Positions 46,055-58,370 of a stretch of DNA of 64,000 nucleotides are shown piece by piece (position 1 is the first letter of the stretch; each line of letters begins with the position of its first letter). The DNA comes from Polytrichum commune. Its lineage: Eukaryota > Streptophyta > Polytrichopsida > Polytrichales > Polytrichaceae. The notes under the pieces are model-generated. The model was given only the letters and a program-made list of their open reading frames with translations, ran no database searches and was not told the origin of the DNA. The translations under genes and the position numbers were made by a program. The stretch lies in contig OX485808.1 in the NCBI GenBank assembly GCA_950295325.1, positions 932,501 through 996,500 of the forward strand, given 5' to 3'.

Positions 46055-46800
46055 ATGGCATGTCTTGAGAGTGAAGGGATTAGAGTCGTAGACAAGTTTC
46101 ACGGGGAGAAATTTAGCCTTTGGAAATTCAAAATGGAGATGGTTTTGGCTTTCATGGACCTTTGGGACATTATAGATGGATCCTAGAAAGCTCCACCTTC
46201 TAGTATGAATCCCAAAGTGTTGAAAGAGTACCAAAGGCGCGTCAAGAAATCCATGTTTATCATCGGCTTCAACTTAGTGAACAACCAACTTGCCCACATC
46301 AAGAGTTACAAAGGACCAACAAAGGTGAGGAAGATCCTTTGCAACATTCACGCGACGAAGAGTTTGTCCGACATCATTTTTGTTCGTTGCTAGTTTTTTT
46401 TGTGCAAGATGTAAGAGGGCGAAGACTTATTGGACTACACCAACAAGATCAAAGAGTTTGTAAATCAACTCAAGTGTTTGAAAGTAGCCCCACATGAAGA
46501 AGACATCGTCATGACTTTGCTCGAAAGCTTGCCGACGTTATGTAAATACTTGATCATTGCCTTGGAGAAGATGCCAATGAAGGGAATTGACGATGGAGTA
46601 TATGACAATATAACCGATCTACAAGATGTCGAAATACAAAGAGAAGAAACCCCAAGACTAAAATATGGCGATGGTGTTGCATCAAAGCAAAGCGAGTGAT
46701 CCACCTTCGCGCCAAGGTGTAAGGACATGCTTCTATTGCGGCAAACCGGGCCACATTGCGTGATTTTGCTACAAAGCAAATACTCAGTATATAGGGTTGA
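46055..46800 (+). pseudogene. Ty1/copia-type gag (UBN2-like) with CCHC zinc knuckle, broken
   Basis: Gag of an LTR element, the coat protein of the particle. It reads FHGEKFSLWKFKMEMVLAF and MDLWDIIDGS, then after TAG at 46183-46185 KVLKEYQRRVKKSMFIIGFN, then another stop near 46391, then LDYTNKIKEFVNQLKCLKV and EEDIVMTLLESLP, typical of the UBN2 domain. A CFYCGKPGHIA knuckle (C-x2-C-x4-H-x4-C, with TGA inside) follows at 46731-46775 after a frame change. The sequence then runs straight to a purine tract and the 3' LTR without any protease, integrase or RT. Confidence 0.85.
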
Positions 46801-46854
46801 GAAATTATGAAACTCAATAGTATGACATGTCTTTGACTACTCGCAAAATGGGAG

Positions 46855-47111
46855 TCTTGAAGGTGGAGCATTAGATTGCTTGTAGTCATAGAAATTTAAT
46901 GCTAGAAAGAATAAGGTTTTAATAAGTCTACAAGGTTAGTCCGTACTAGGAGAAGAGTTATTCCATATTGTTTGTAAGAACCAAGTTGAAAATAAGCAAT
47001 AAAGGACACGGCAAGGAATGAGGATGACCATCTCACTCCAAGCATTGTTCGTATGTCTTTGCGTATGTGTTCTTGTTTGTGCAATCTCATCTCTAGTCAT
47101 GTTAACTTCCA
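46855..47111 (+). repeat. 3' LTR, 257 bp
   Basis: Starts TCTTGAAGGTGGAGCATTAG (first G changed to C against the 5' LTR) and ends AACTTCCA. It matches the 5' LTR at 30424-31866 on both sides of the solo LTR insertion, and so gives the unoccupied version of that site. Confidence 0.75.
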
Positions 47112-47871
47112 ATAAATATTATCAATATTAGGCTATGAGTTTTGACATGAGTTTTGTGCCTTCTAATTCTCAATATTTATATGGCTTTTATATCTCCAAT
47201 TCATGAGCAATTGGTAATTAAAAAATGGAACAAAACTTATTGAGTTTGGCCTAAAATATCTACATAATAAGCAAACATTATGTCAAACTTTTGGAGGCAG
47301 TTAACCCTTAATTGTGATTTAAAGAATTTACTCATGATTTATAATATTAGCATCATTCCAAGTTATACAATTATTAAGAGATAATCTTACTATCTAAACT
47401 ACATTTTAAATGATAGATTATTGAAATGCTCACATTGCTATAGGAATTAGTATAGATAGAGCATTATCATAAATGAGTGGTAAAATGATGGGTGCAATAT
47501 ACATTTGACCATATGGAAATCAACATGGCCAACAAAAAATTGAATGTTTCATGCCTTTGAAAGGTTAAAGACAACTACACTAATACATGCAATTGGGTTG
47601 CAACCCGTTAAGATATTGACAATCCACAATAGTTTCAATAGTTTCTTTAAATTTCAAAAAATTACAGTGTCTAATTTTGTAATAGAGTGGTTGCTATACA
47701 AACGAACAAACAGAGTTAAACGTTTTTGTTATCTAGTATTGATCCAAAGTAGTCAAGTAGAAGACAAAGTAAAATTGCATGGTACCAAGAGACAATTCAT
47801 GAATCACTCCAAATGACTATCGGCCGATGAATCTACTTGATACATTATGCCCTCTCTCCCTCATTCGATCA

Positions 47872-47872
<1 letters not shown>

Positions 47873-47914
<42 letters not shown>

Positions 47915-47915
47915 T
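47873..47915. repeat. AAT/ATT palindromic microsatellite
   Basis: A run of AAT units switches to ATT units at about 47889, so the tract can fold back on itself. Confidence 0.95.
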
Positions 47916-48500
47916 GCACGCAGCACCTCTACCTATGTGATGATAAGGACACACTCGAGTCCGCATGACATGGGATATACAAGATCTCAAACTTGCAAAC
48001 AAAATTCCTTGGTATTATAAAATGTGTATTCAAATTACGGTTATCACCAAGTCAACTCGGAGATAGACTCCCAAGTGAGTTGCAAGGAACGTGCGGAACG
48101 CCACAAATCGGGCAACCACATAATTGAAGTATATATGCAAATGCAACAACACCACTTTGCACCGGCCACTTCCCTTTGCCCCACTCGCTTAGAACTTTGT
48201 CGGCAAAAAAGTGGGCTACGGGTAAGTGTATTGGAAGGCGGAATCCTCCACATTTCAAGCACACACTATGTGCACGTGTACGAACTTATTGAATGATCGT
48301 GACCTAAGCTTGTTCCCATTGTCAACGTGTGATCACATCGATGGCCGGTTTCTATTTGGGCTTCAAATGAATTATTGCGTTCCAAAATTTTGCCATTTGT
48401 TACATAATAAATGACTCTCAACCAATTTTTTTATGCGAGAGAGAAGATAGGCAGAAACTTCTTGATTTTCCCTCGGTTTGCGCCGGTTCTCCCAAGGTGG

Positions 48501-48532
<32 letters not shown>

Positions 48533-49001
48533 GGTTCCGTTGTTGCAACTGAACTTTTAATATGTGCCATCGAAGAAAGAAAGAAACAAAACAAAACAAA
48601 GGAGGAAGTTTTCTCAACTCTTATGGGACAATAAATATGAGAGATTGGAACAATGGGTGAGGAGGAAGGCCTCTCAAATCTTTTGGGATCGTAGATTTGG
48701 TGGTGATTTTGGAAGATGGGTGAGGATCCTCCATTCTAGTGGATTTCAAGGGGTTCCGATAACGACAACATGGTGCAATGCGAGAGTGCGGGCTTTAAAT
48801 TCATTGGTGGTTTGCTTTAATGTCAAAACATGTGATATATGGAAGAGAAATGTGACAACAAGGAGTGACATTTAAGCTGAGAACATTTGTTCCCTAGGGT
48901 TTTGGGATATAAAAGAAGGAGTGGCTTTAAGGAGGTTGATGTTGTAGAATTTAAAAGTGTATAGATCAGTTGAGAGTCGGTTTTTTTTGTGAAATTGTAT
49001 A

Positions 49002-49062
49002 CTGGCACACACACACACACACACACATCTATATCTATATCTATATCTATATCTATATATAT
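49002..49062. repeat. Compound microsatellite (CA)n-(TATATC)n
   Basis: About 12 CA units followed by about 5 six-base units of the TATATC type. Confidence 0.95.
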
Positions 49063-50361
49063 AGAGAGAGAGTTGTCTTTTTCAAAGCTTGATCTTCCTC
49101 TTTTCAAAGGCCCTTTCATTTCTATTCTTCATCAAAATAAAGCAAGGGTGGGTGGGTGGGATTTTCCTCAACACAAATCTATTTCCTTTCAAGTCATAGT
49201 GTCTATCATTATGTTTGTAGCACTAGGCTTTGTACAATATGGAATGGCTTGATTTTTCAAGAGTTAACTAAAAACTCAGTCTGTGTGGTATGAGTAGTCA
49301 GAATGTAGAGATTTGGTGTACTCATTACATGACTTGTATACATAAGCTTAGTCTAGAACCTAAGTTCAAAACCTTAGTTCAGAACAGAGTCTAACTTAGC
49401 ATAAACGTAGTTCGGACTGTAGTCTAACTCTGCAGATATACAATCCAGACCAGAGTCTAACTCTGTAGAAGTTTAGCCCATAATATAGCTTTACTCTGTA
49501 GTGTATTCTGCTAAGTAATCATGATCCAGAATACAATTCTATCTATGTAATGCATTGTGTTTGGAAGCCAATGTAACTAATGTTACCAATGTCACCAATA
49601 TCATCATCAAGTAATAGGTCGAGTATATCATATGTAAACTTGTACATATGTATCAATACTGTCTCAACTACTTTGTAGTGGTTGTGTGCTAATCAAAATA
49701 CTATTTCAAAGCAATAACACTACTTTCATGCTTATCATATAATAAGGTGAAAGATCAGAGTATTCAAACTTGAACAATGTACTATTGTTGGTGTAGAAAA
49801 TGTGAAGAGCTAGCCTCACCTGCACCCGTGCCAACCTAAACAAACAAAATGTGTGTTAGAAAGGCGTGTGTCAGGTGTCTTCAACTAAGCTCAGTTGCTA
49901 TCCATGTCACACATTAACCTCACCTGTCAAGTCCATTGATGCTTTGCAAAGACAATACTCATTACAAATCAATGAGTATACAAAAAACCTGCTCTTTTGC
50001 CATGTTGTGTAACTTGATAGTGACAATCTCTAATTCACCCAATGTCAGTTTTTTCACCTTCCCTCCAACCTTGCTCTCACATTCACGTCCTTCACGCATG
50101 TAAAAGAGTTTTCACATGGGAGAAAGAGAGGCTTAAGTATTGGTGTACGTGGTCAAGCAAAGAGGTTGTTTTAGGTCACGGAAACCCTAAAACGTGGAGT
50201 ATGGTAACTGTTTTTTACCATGGTAACTTAACCCATGGTTAGTTTCAACCATCTGACTATGGTGTTGATTCCCTTAGGTGTCTCAGCCCTATTGGAATGT
50301 TCATATTAGATTGTCAGTAATATTACTTTTTTTATTTTAAAAGCAAAATCAAGAGCAAAGC

Positions 50362-50365
<4 letters not shown>

Positions 50366-50404
<39 letters not shown>
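50366..50404. repeat. GA microsatellite
   Basis: About 19 uninterrupted GA/AG units. Confidence 0.95.
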
Positions 50405-50407
<3 letters not shown>

Positions 50408-51806
50408 TTACCTGGACAGAAATAGGTTGTGTGTGTGAGAGAGAAGAAAAAGAAAAAGAAAAGGGAAAAATAAGAATACCTACCACTCCATAGTAACACT
50501 GATACCTATATTTGATTGGTGTGTGGTTCGGTGAAGATCAAAGAACAAACATCGTAGAAACACATGTCTAAAAGAGTTCAGAATGTATCTTCAAAATTCG
50601 TTAATTACTTCACATTCAATAGTGAACACAATTGAGCATGAAGACTTGTGTTTTTAATTAAAGAACCAACAGACATGTTGCCGATAACTGTAACCAAATT
50701 AGAAAAAGTTTTATTTTCAATCCAACATTTGCTTATGTTTCATCATAGTTTTGCTAATGCAACAAATGTTGTGTTGTGTAAATCCAATTGGTACAAGTGG
50801 AAGGACCATGTTTCCAAAACCCGTGTATCTATTAAAGAGCACAAGGAAGACCCCAAGAACATGCCACTTGGTTCTCATGTTGTCACATTGCCCAACGTTG
50901 TGAGCACCAAGGATCTCGCATTGATGTACTCAAAGGATGAGATGATATCTTTTGGGGGTGTGAGTGTCGTCCTCATATTGTTCTTTCTTGTTCAAGGCTC
51001 CGGTGAGGTGGGGTGGGATTTCTTGAATAAAGTCGGCTCCTAAGTTAGTCGGCGTGGACCACATGATATATACACACTCTTGTCGTGAAACCAACGCTAT
51101 GTTTGGGAGTTAGGGCCTTTAGAGGCCTCTCGGCATACTTGAAAAGGTCCAATTACATGAAATTTCGGCCACACTTCCTAAATAGATAGCACACGAATTG
51201 GGGCGTCGGCAAGTCATCGGTGGGTCATTGGGGAATTGAATATACCCTTTTTGTCTAAGGAAAATTCAATGCGGGCAGTCATGTCATAAGGTGAAGAAGT
51301 CCTTAGGGTTCTTTTACACACGTCACCGATGACCATGAGCAAAAAAATGAGTCACGATTTATCATGGTCATGGTCGGCGGTCCAAAGACCACAGTCGAGA
51401 GAAATCCACGTCATATTTTTACAGCTTCGGTCGCGCATCATAATGTAAAGCATACTTAGACCATGATGTACTGTTCTTAATGAAAATAACAATAAAAAAA
51501 AGTAAATGTAAACTTTATTAAAAATACAACTTTCTAAATTTTAAATTAAAAAAAATATGACATGGTTACCCTTGTTTTGCGTTGAGACAATTAATTTGGC
51601 TTCTCTCGCTGCAAAACCCAGATGATCACCTAACATTATCCATTTTTGAACATGTAGGATTCCATGTCATTTTCGTGTTCATTTTATGACATGCTCGCCC
51701 ATGGTCGCTTTTATTTTAGGTGACCAAGTGTAACGAAATGGACCGTCACTCGTTTCTCAACCAATGACAAATTCTAGAAAGTGGTGGTCATGGTCAGTGG
51801 TCGCTA

Positions 51807-52196
51807 CACTAAATATTATATTTCGTGTCAATGGTTTTTTGTGTCATTGTGGTAACTTTTCTAGTGAAACTAATTATGAATAAGTTTGTTAGTATGTCCA
51901 TCTCAACTTACTCTTTGTTTATCCAAATGCCAATTTTTGGAACAAAGTTTGGTATGATTTGCATCCTAACAAATTTATGACGAAATTTTGACATGGATGA
52001 TTGAAATTTAGATGACGAATCACTTATCAAGTGACAAATATTGCAACATTGTAAATCTATAACCCTCAAATATTCTAACAAGGAACGACAAATAATGTTA
52101 GGTTAACATTTAGTGTTGGTGACACTACACCAGGTTTCACAATTTAGTAGTGAGCAAGACAATATGAATTGGTGACTCTAAATACAATATTTAGTG
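51807..52196 (+). mobile_element. MITE-like repeat with CACTAAATA palindromic ends, copy 2
   Basis: Left end CACTAAATATTATATTTCGTG (one base off a palindrome) and right end CTAAATACAATATTTAGTG form an inverted pair. TA lies on each side. The interior matches the reverse complement of 189-555 over its length, including AATTATGAATAAGTTT, CAAATGCCA, GCATCCTAAC and AAATAATGTTAGGTT. The two insertions define the family's ends. No coding capacity. Confidence 0.7.
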
Positions 52197-54810
52197 TAGT
52201 GGAACCGACTCTTGCTTGGTCACTTTTTCCGACTAGCACACTTCTCCTAGGATATGAAACACGTGATTAATACAAGAAGGTTAGCAAAATCAAGGCCATG
52301 GCCAATTTCCTTGCAATTCAAAGTGAAGGCTCTCATGCCCATCAAATGATCATACAGACACCCTCCCCCAAGTTTGTTGAGTATTGAACTTGAAACGGTA
52401 ATCATATTTTGAGCACGTAGTCCAATTTCTTTTGAACACATGTCTTTAGGTGTTTGTTCTTGGAGGCTCACCAAACCACATACCACTCAAATTAGATGTC
52501 CTAATAAAGAAATAATAACCAAATAAGGGTTGTCCACCTTTCCATGTTTGCATCCCACCATGAGTATGGAGATTTTATATATGTCCAATTAAATATTAGA
52601 AATGGGTACAAATTATGATTTTTTTTACCAATGTATGAGGGACCGTTTGACATGATGGATTCTACACATGTAAGCTAGGACTTGTAATAGGTCTGTCAAA
52701 TGGCTCGTTTTGTGTAAGATGTACGTGAAATGAACCTTGTCAAAATGACTCCAAGCATCCTTGTTGTCTAATTTGGTTTTAGTTCAAAGTAGAACAATGA
52801 GTCAATGAAGCTATTACGAGGACACAAAATGTTTGAGAGTGGATGCAAAGTCGGTGACACTAAATATCATATATAGTGTAGTTACTACTAACAATCACTC
52901 ATTGCTAACATAGCATCTACTTCTTGCAAGGGGGGCAAAGTAGTTTCACATCTTATGCCATTGTCCCCAGGGCATGGCCACAAATTTTTTGATCACTATG
53001 GCCTCCTTTGGATACTATGGTTCTTCTTCTTCTTCTACCATGCCAACACAAATGGGAAAGTTTCCATCTTGATAAGAGCTTTTGTCTTATATGCACTAGC
53101 AAAATTGCAGTACATTACATCTAGTGAAGTTACTGTGAGTAGGACCAAAAATCCTTGCTGGTAGTAGCAAGTTTCATAAAGAGATGAACTTTCCCTATCA
53201 AGAGGGACTCTCTCCTATTGCCATGGCGACTGGCCCTATAGCGGGGATGGCATTTTGCACGAGCTCGTGTGTTTCCATTGGGGCCATGTGGAAGTAGGCT
53301 TCCAAGCAACACGTTGCTAGTAATATATATAGTACTAGTCACCGGCTTGTGGTTTTACTTTAAGGTAATCTACATGTGGATGTTTGCCTCCATGTGGAAA
53401 TTGTTCTCCCGTCTCCTCCTTACTTCTCCACGAGTTCGTTAGGGCTCCTTACACACGTGACTTGAGGGTTGTGAGACATAATGATTTAGGGTTTCCCACG
53501 ATCGTGGCCGGCGGTTCAAAGCCCATGACCAAGAGAAATCCACATCACTTTTTAAAAGTAATTTTGTCTTACCATGTTCATAACAATTTTGTAGTTGTCT
53601 TGACACATGAAGACAATTATTAGTGGATTTTGCAAGTCTATTATAGCCACATGGCTCCGATTACATGCCATTTGGACGTGCACCCAACTGCATGAGAAAT
53701 GATTGCATGCGTTTGTATATTTAATGTATCTACACTAAGGCCCTTCCTTCATGTTTGTGGCTAGGTTTAGTTAGATTGGATCCCACTAAATTGGATTGGA
53801 CTCTCTACTACCTACTAATTGCTTTTGGTCCCAACATTGTTTTTAAGAAATTAACCTATTTGCTTTAATCAACTTTGGTATCCAACAATTGATTTTGCGA
53901 GGATGGAGATAAACCTTCTTAACTTCATCCATATGTTTGGTATTTCCACACTTGCTCCACATGGGGAGGGTGATATCATCACCATCTACATCACGAGATC
54001 AAAATAAGAACACATAAAAGAGCAACGCCACTCCGTCCTAAATCCAATTTGAACCAAGGATGGCAAAACGGGGCGATTAGGTTAAGGAGCCATTGAGATT
54101 TGGTCACCCACCCCATGAGCATGCCTATGAACGTTAAAAACATGCCTTGGTATCCCAAGAGGAAAAGATTGCTTAATCAATTGCTGGAAAAATATATGCT
54201 TAGTAATCGTTAGTCTATTTGATCGATGGTTTTGAAAACCAAATGCAAAGGTTTCTATCTAGTTACAACCCCTCATTGAACCCAATTGCCCCAAAAAATA
54301 AAATGGAATATAATGAACATGGTTTTGTGATACATGAACTTGAATAAGATCATCCCTCTTCCAATATTTAAAATTCTCATTCAACATCCGGGAAAGGACG
54401 AACATGTGCCCCTCCCTTGTGTCTGCTTTTTGATGTTGCTTCCATGGAACTATCACTGAGCAAAATGTAAGAAACATTAGTGGAGTAAGACTAGCATCAC
54501 ACATCACATCTACACTTTGTCCAATATTGTCAAAGGGTCCTTTCAAAAATAGACGCACCGCCATGTGCAAATAAGTTAGGCAACTTCCAAGGCTCCCAAC
54601 AAAAAATCAAACAACGAATAATAAAATCATGGTCAACCCCAACCCTGCCCAAAGGATGGAAAAGCATGGTCAACCCAACCCAACCCATCCACAACATGGC
54701 CATGGCCGCTCCAATATTCCCAACAACCAAAGCAAGCATATTGGGATACTTCCATCGAAAATAACACAAATCATGAATCATAGCGGTTACCATTTCCCAC
54801 CACATAGAAT
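52197..54810. other. Gene-free region
   Basis: 52200-52480 matches the dispersed repeat at 7860-8215. A lone palindrome, CACTAAATATCATATATAGTG, lies at about 52858-52878. At 53448 a MITE-like start TTAGGGCTCCTTACACACG is shared with 51298. No gene is seen. Confidence 0.35.
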
Positions 54811-54811
54811 A

Positions 54812-54812
54812 T

Positions 54813-54884
<72 letters not shown>

Positions 54885-54886
54885 CC
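54812..54886. repeat. CT microsatellite followed by TA tract
   Basis: About 27 CT units, then about 8 TA units. Confidence 0.95.
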
Positions 54887-57177
54887 TATAAATCAATTTC
54901 CCTTCCCTATAAGTAGGAGAAATCTACTTCTAGGAAAATTTTATGCATATATTGGCAATTATAAATACACTTGTAAAACATAAAACTACACCTTGTAGTT
55001 CTTATACAAATAAATAACATCATTAATGTTAGTCATTCACGCATTGTGTGTGTGTGTGGGGGGGGGGGGGGGGAGGGGGTGAATCCAAGTCTTATGAAGA
55101 CCATGCCCATCTGGCAATGAATCAAATATTCACATGAGCTCAAAAAAACACAAGGAAAATGACTATGGATATGTGGCTTCACCTATCATTGCCACATCAT
55201 ATTGTAGTTAAGAAAAGTTTCCCCTCCAAATAAACCATACCCTTAGGTTGTTTTTCATGGTACTCTAGTGTGTGTGTATATGGTTTTTATATTTATATTT
55301 GTACATTTAAAAATCAAGTTCCCTTTTCATTTCTCCCATGATACCATATTTCTAAGGCCTCTAGTGGCCCCTTACTCGTAGGGGGAGGGAGGGGGCATAG
55401 GTGTTGATAGTAAGCACTCACGTGGCTATTATCCTTTGCACTCAAATTCTTAGCCAACTCATGGAGATTGCTTAATATTGTTGAATTTCATGCCCTCAAT
55501 TTCAAGGCCTCAAGCCAATTAACTTCAAAGAGAATTGTGTCAAAACACATAGTATACATAGTTTATTTAAGATGGATTTTCAATTTACATCTCCACTTTA
55601 CACTCCTCAAAACTATAGAAAGCTTGAATATTGATGATGATATCAATCAAACTACCAACATTATTTGAAAATAACAAAATCGCATCATGAACTCTTATCC
55701 AATTGTAGTGAATGAGCTATTATCAAAATAATATTCTTAAAGCTCTTCCAAAGGTACAATGGATGTGGAAAACATAGATAAATAGATAGATAGATAAAAA
55801 CTCCATACCTTTTGCAAGGCCGGCGTGAATAAAGTGTCTATTCGTAGTGTTGATGGTTCGGTGCCCACCAAACAAAGGACTGTGGCAAACATACAAGATA
55901 ACAAATATGACAAAGTCGGTCAAAGTCGTGCCAGAAAGGAGATAATTTTCACAATTTTCATGGAGAGATAGTTACTCAAATGCCATTTACGTTGAGGAGG
56001 TTCATTCAACACCGGCACCCCGAAGGTGGGGAGGATGTCTCCATGGTCGATCCTCGACGTCTCTTCTTGTCTATAGCTCACCTTGTGCATTCTCTCAAGA
56101 GTGGGAATAACCCTAGGTTCTACATAGTTCTATGTACTTTTTCCCACAAGGGTTTTTGGTTAGTCTATCCTCACATTCATGGAGGAACCTTGCATGTTAC
56201 ATGAAGGGAGAATCCATTCCTTTGATGATGGGGGGTGGAGGGTGTGTGCAAAAAAAGGAGCGAAAGACTCCCGTGAACGGAGAAGGTTGGCGAGTTGTGA
56301 AGTGGTCTTTTGTGGAATCCTCACATCTTGGGCTAGTGCATGCTAGTTTTGGGGATTGACTTAGGCCTCAATGGTCAATTATAACCAATTTGGTAAGAAC
56401 ATGATGTTATGAGTTCCTCCCATTGGAGATGTTAATCAATTATGCATTGTTCATGGTGGTCAACCATGCTCGAAATATGCATTTAATAGGCAAGTCCTCG
56501 CTTCACAAATGATATGTAATAGAGTAACTTGTAAGTCCCTTAAAGAGAGATGAAACCGTGGATTCAATTCTTTGAGAGGGAAATTTCTATTAAAAGTTGT
56601 TTAGTTTGTCTAGCGTTGGAGACTATTTTGAAAGTTGGGTGAAACTCCTTGGACTTTCTTTTGTCATCTCAAAACTTTGAATTACTTTAAGATTTAAACT
56701 TTAGGTTTTTCCATGGGACCCATCACGCTAGACCACGGATTGCCTTGCCCACCTATCCTAGTAAGACAAGGTAAAAAACTCATTCTAAATTGCTAGGCAT
56801 CAATCTTTGAGTAGGTTACACGGATGACTTTCTACATACGCTCTCAAATTGACATTGTAAACAACTCAATGTGAGTTTGATGCTAAGTCTTTACTGGTAC
56901 AATGAATGGGGAGAACCAATTGCTAATTACATATGAAATAATCAGTTGAAGTTGAAGACTTCAAGGAAAATTACCGATCATTGTAGAAGAATCTATGGAA
57001 AATACCTCATATTCATAAAGAAAACTGGAAGACCACAATATATAATCAGTTGGACTTGAGAAAAACTAGGATCTTCACCGTTTATGCCCAAAAACCTCGC
57101 GGGACTCTGTTCCCAAAACTCTTAACATTACTCAACTCCCTTGAAAATTTAAAGAAAATTGAACTTAATAGGACTTA
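54887..57177. other. Gene-free region
   Basis: Contains a TG tract and G run (55048-55072). ORFs are short and lack motifs. The block 56525-56710 (AAAGAGAGATGAAA, then GTTGGGTGAAA and TTTTGTCATCTCAAAAC) recurs in diverged form at 21140-21290, indicating another dispersed repeat. Confidence 0.35.
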
Positions 57178-57180
57178 TTA

Positions 57181-57751
57181 GGGCCACTTCACACATGAGC
57201 CAAGAGCCGTGACCTTGTAATGGTGAGGACCCTTGACTCTCATCCAAAGACCGTACCATGAGTGTTGGGAAAGCCGTTTTATGTAGTCACGGGCCCTCAA
57301 GCATAGTGTGAAGTGAGAATGGACCATGTTGCGGGACCATTGCATAGTTTGTTGGCGGAAAAAGAAGGGAGGATTTGGCTTAACATAATATGTCTCAAAC
57401 TCTATCAATTTAAGAGAATCACTCGGTGGTGTTTGTCTGTCCTGGAATATGTTCGGATGAAATAATAATAATAATAATAATCATAATCATAAGTCACGGT
57501 CTCCTGGAATTTGCGTTAGGCCCCACCTCTTGAAGGTGGGCTTGACAAAAATTCCAGGAAACCATGAAACCTTATCCAAAGCCCGCCATGTAGGACTCCA
57601 TGTAGACTTTTCATCCATGAAGTCTTCTTTGGGCCTTTAGGCCTTCACCTTCGTGTGGGAAGTGAACTTGGACGGTCTCCGCCCTTTCGACCAATGAGAG
57701 CTCTTAGATTGCAATGGTCACGGGCCTTCAGTCTTTGGTGTGAAGTGGCCC
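57181..57751. mobile_element. Tourist-type MITE, 571 bp, upstream of the PP2C gene
   Basis: GGGCCACTTCACAC at 57181 and GTGTGAAGTGGCCC at the end (57751) form a perfect 14-base inverted repeat. TTA flanks both ends (57178-57180 and 57752-57754). This is the most intact member of the family in the window, and its interior matches the outer MITE at 23669-24760 in reverse. A TAA microsatellite lies inside (57460-57480). It ends about 620 bases before the PP2C start codon. Confidence 0.85.
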
Positions 57752-57754
57752 TTA

Positions 57755-58370
57755 CTCTCTCTAGCTAGCTAGGGCATCATGCAAGAAAGCTTGACTTGGA
57801 GGGTCACCTCACCAACACCCAAGCGTTGTCGGGTCAGGTGTTGTGTGCCCAAAAGAAAAACGCCAAAGGGCAAAAATGGCAGTCAACCCAGCCCCGCCCC
57901 GCCCCGACCCCCTCGCCCTCCGACCCGGCCCGCTCTAGACCACCGCGCAAGGAAGGACGGACAGACCCCCGACTTCCACCCGGCCCGTTCTAGTCCACAG
58001 CGCATTCAAGGGTGCAACCCCCAATTTCCACCCGCCTTCGTTCAAGCTTCTCCTTGTTTCCTCTCCTTCGTCGGCTTCTTCTCTTTCTTCGCGTTCGTCT
58101 GTCACTCTTCTCTTCAAACCCTCGCTCGCAGTGCAAACCCTCCGGATCCACATTTATACTCTGCTGCGCTCAACGCTCCTGAACTACGCTACTCTGTCTC
58201 CCCTGCGGCTGCCAAACTACGCTCGCAACAACACTACAACAACACTACAACTGCACTCAACTCATTGGTACAGGAAAGGAAGAAACATAACAACGCAACT
58301 AGCTCCCTCCGAGAGTATGACCCAGGCGACATCGCACTAGGGCCGCCATTGCCGACACCATTGCGCAGAC
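57755..58370 (+). promoter_or_regulatory. Promoter and GC-rich 5' leader of the PP2C gene
   Basis: GC content rises sharply at 57870-58020 and a CT-rich stretch follows (58030-58130), typical of plant core promoters and leaders. Two similar blocks, CCCGGCCCGCTCTAGACCAC and CCCGGCCCGTTCTAGTCCAC, lie about 70 bases apart. The stop TAG at 58338-58340 in frame with the start codon shows the coding sequence does not extend upstream. A 248-codon ORF in another frame is regarded as chance. Confidence 0.5.

Larger units (their letters stand above)
30424..47111 (+). mobile_element. LTR retrotransposon with gag and no pol, carrying two nested insertions
   Basis: Related LTRs flank a gag: 5' LTR 30424-31866 (split by a solo LTR) and 3' LTR 46855-47111. 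Both share GCATTAGATTGCTTGTAGTC near the start and end in CTTCCA. After the 5' LTR comes a possible diverged primer-binding site (31868 onward), then a long leader rich in TTGAG words (31880-32637, continuing 45335-46054), then gag (46055-46800). A purine tract (AAAATGGGAG, 46845-46854) lies directly before the 3' LTR, as a polypurine tract should. No pol is present, so it is either internally deleted or of the TR-GAG type. The large LINE is inserted in its leader. Flanks GTAAT and ATAAA do not form a clean duplication. Confidence 0.7.
47112..51806. other. Gene-free region with simple repeats
   Basis: No gene is supported. It contains an AAT/ATT palindromic microsatellite (47873-47915), a T run (48502-48530), a CA tract followed by TATATC units (49004-49062), and a GA tract (50366-50404). 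ORFs such as 48564-48875 and 50648-51043 (131 codons) have no motif. At 51298 a MITE-like start (TTAGGGTTCTTTTACACACG) is shared with 53448. Confidence 0.35.

Noticed and set aside
50648-51043. A 131-codon plus-strand ORF in the repeat region
   Set aside because: No recognisable domain and no splice context. It may be a fragment of an unknown transposon, but nothing supports it.
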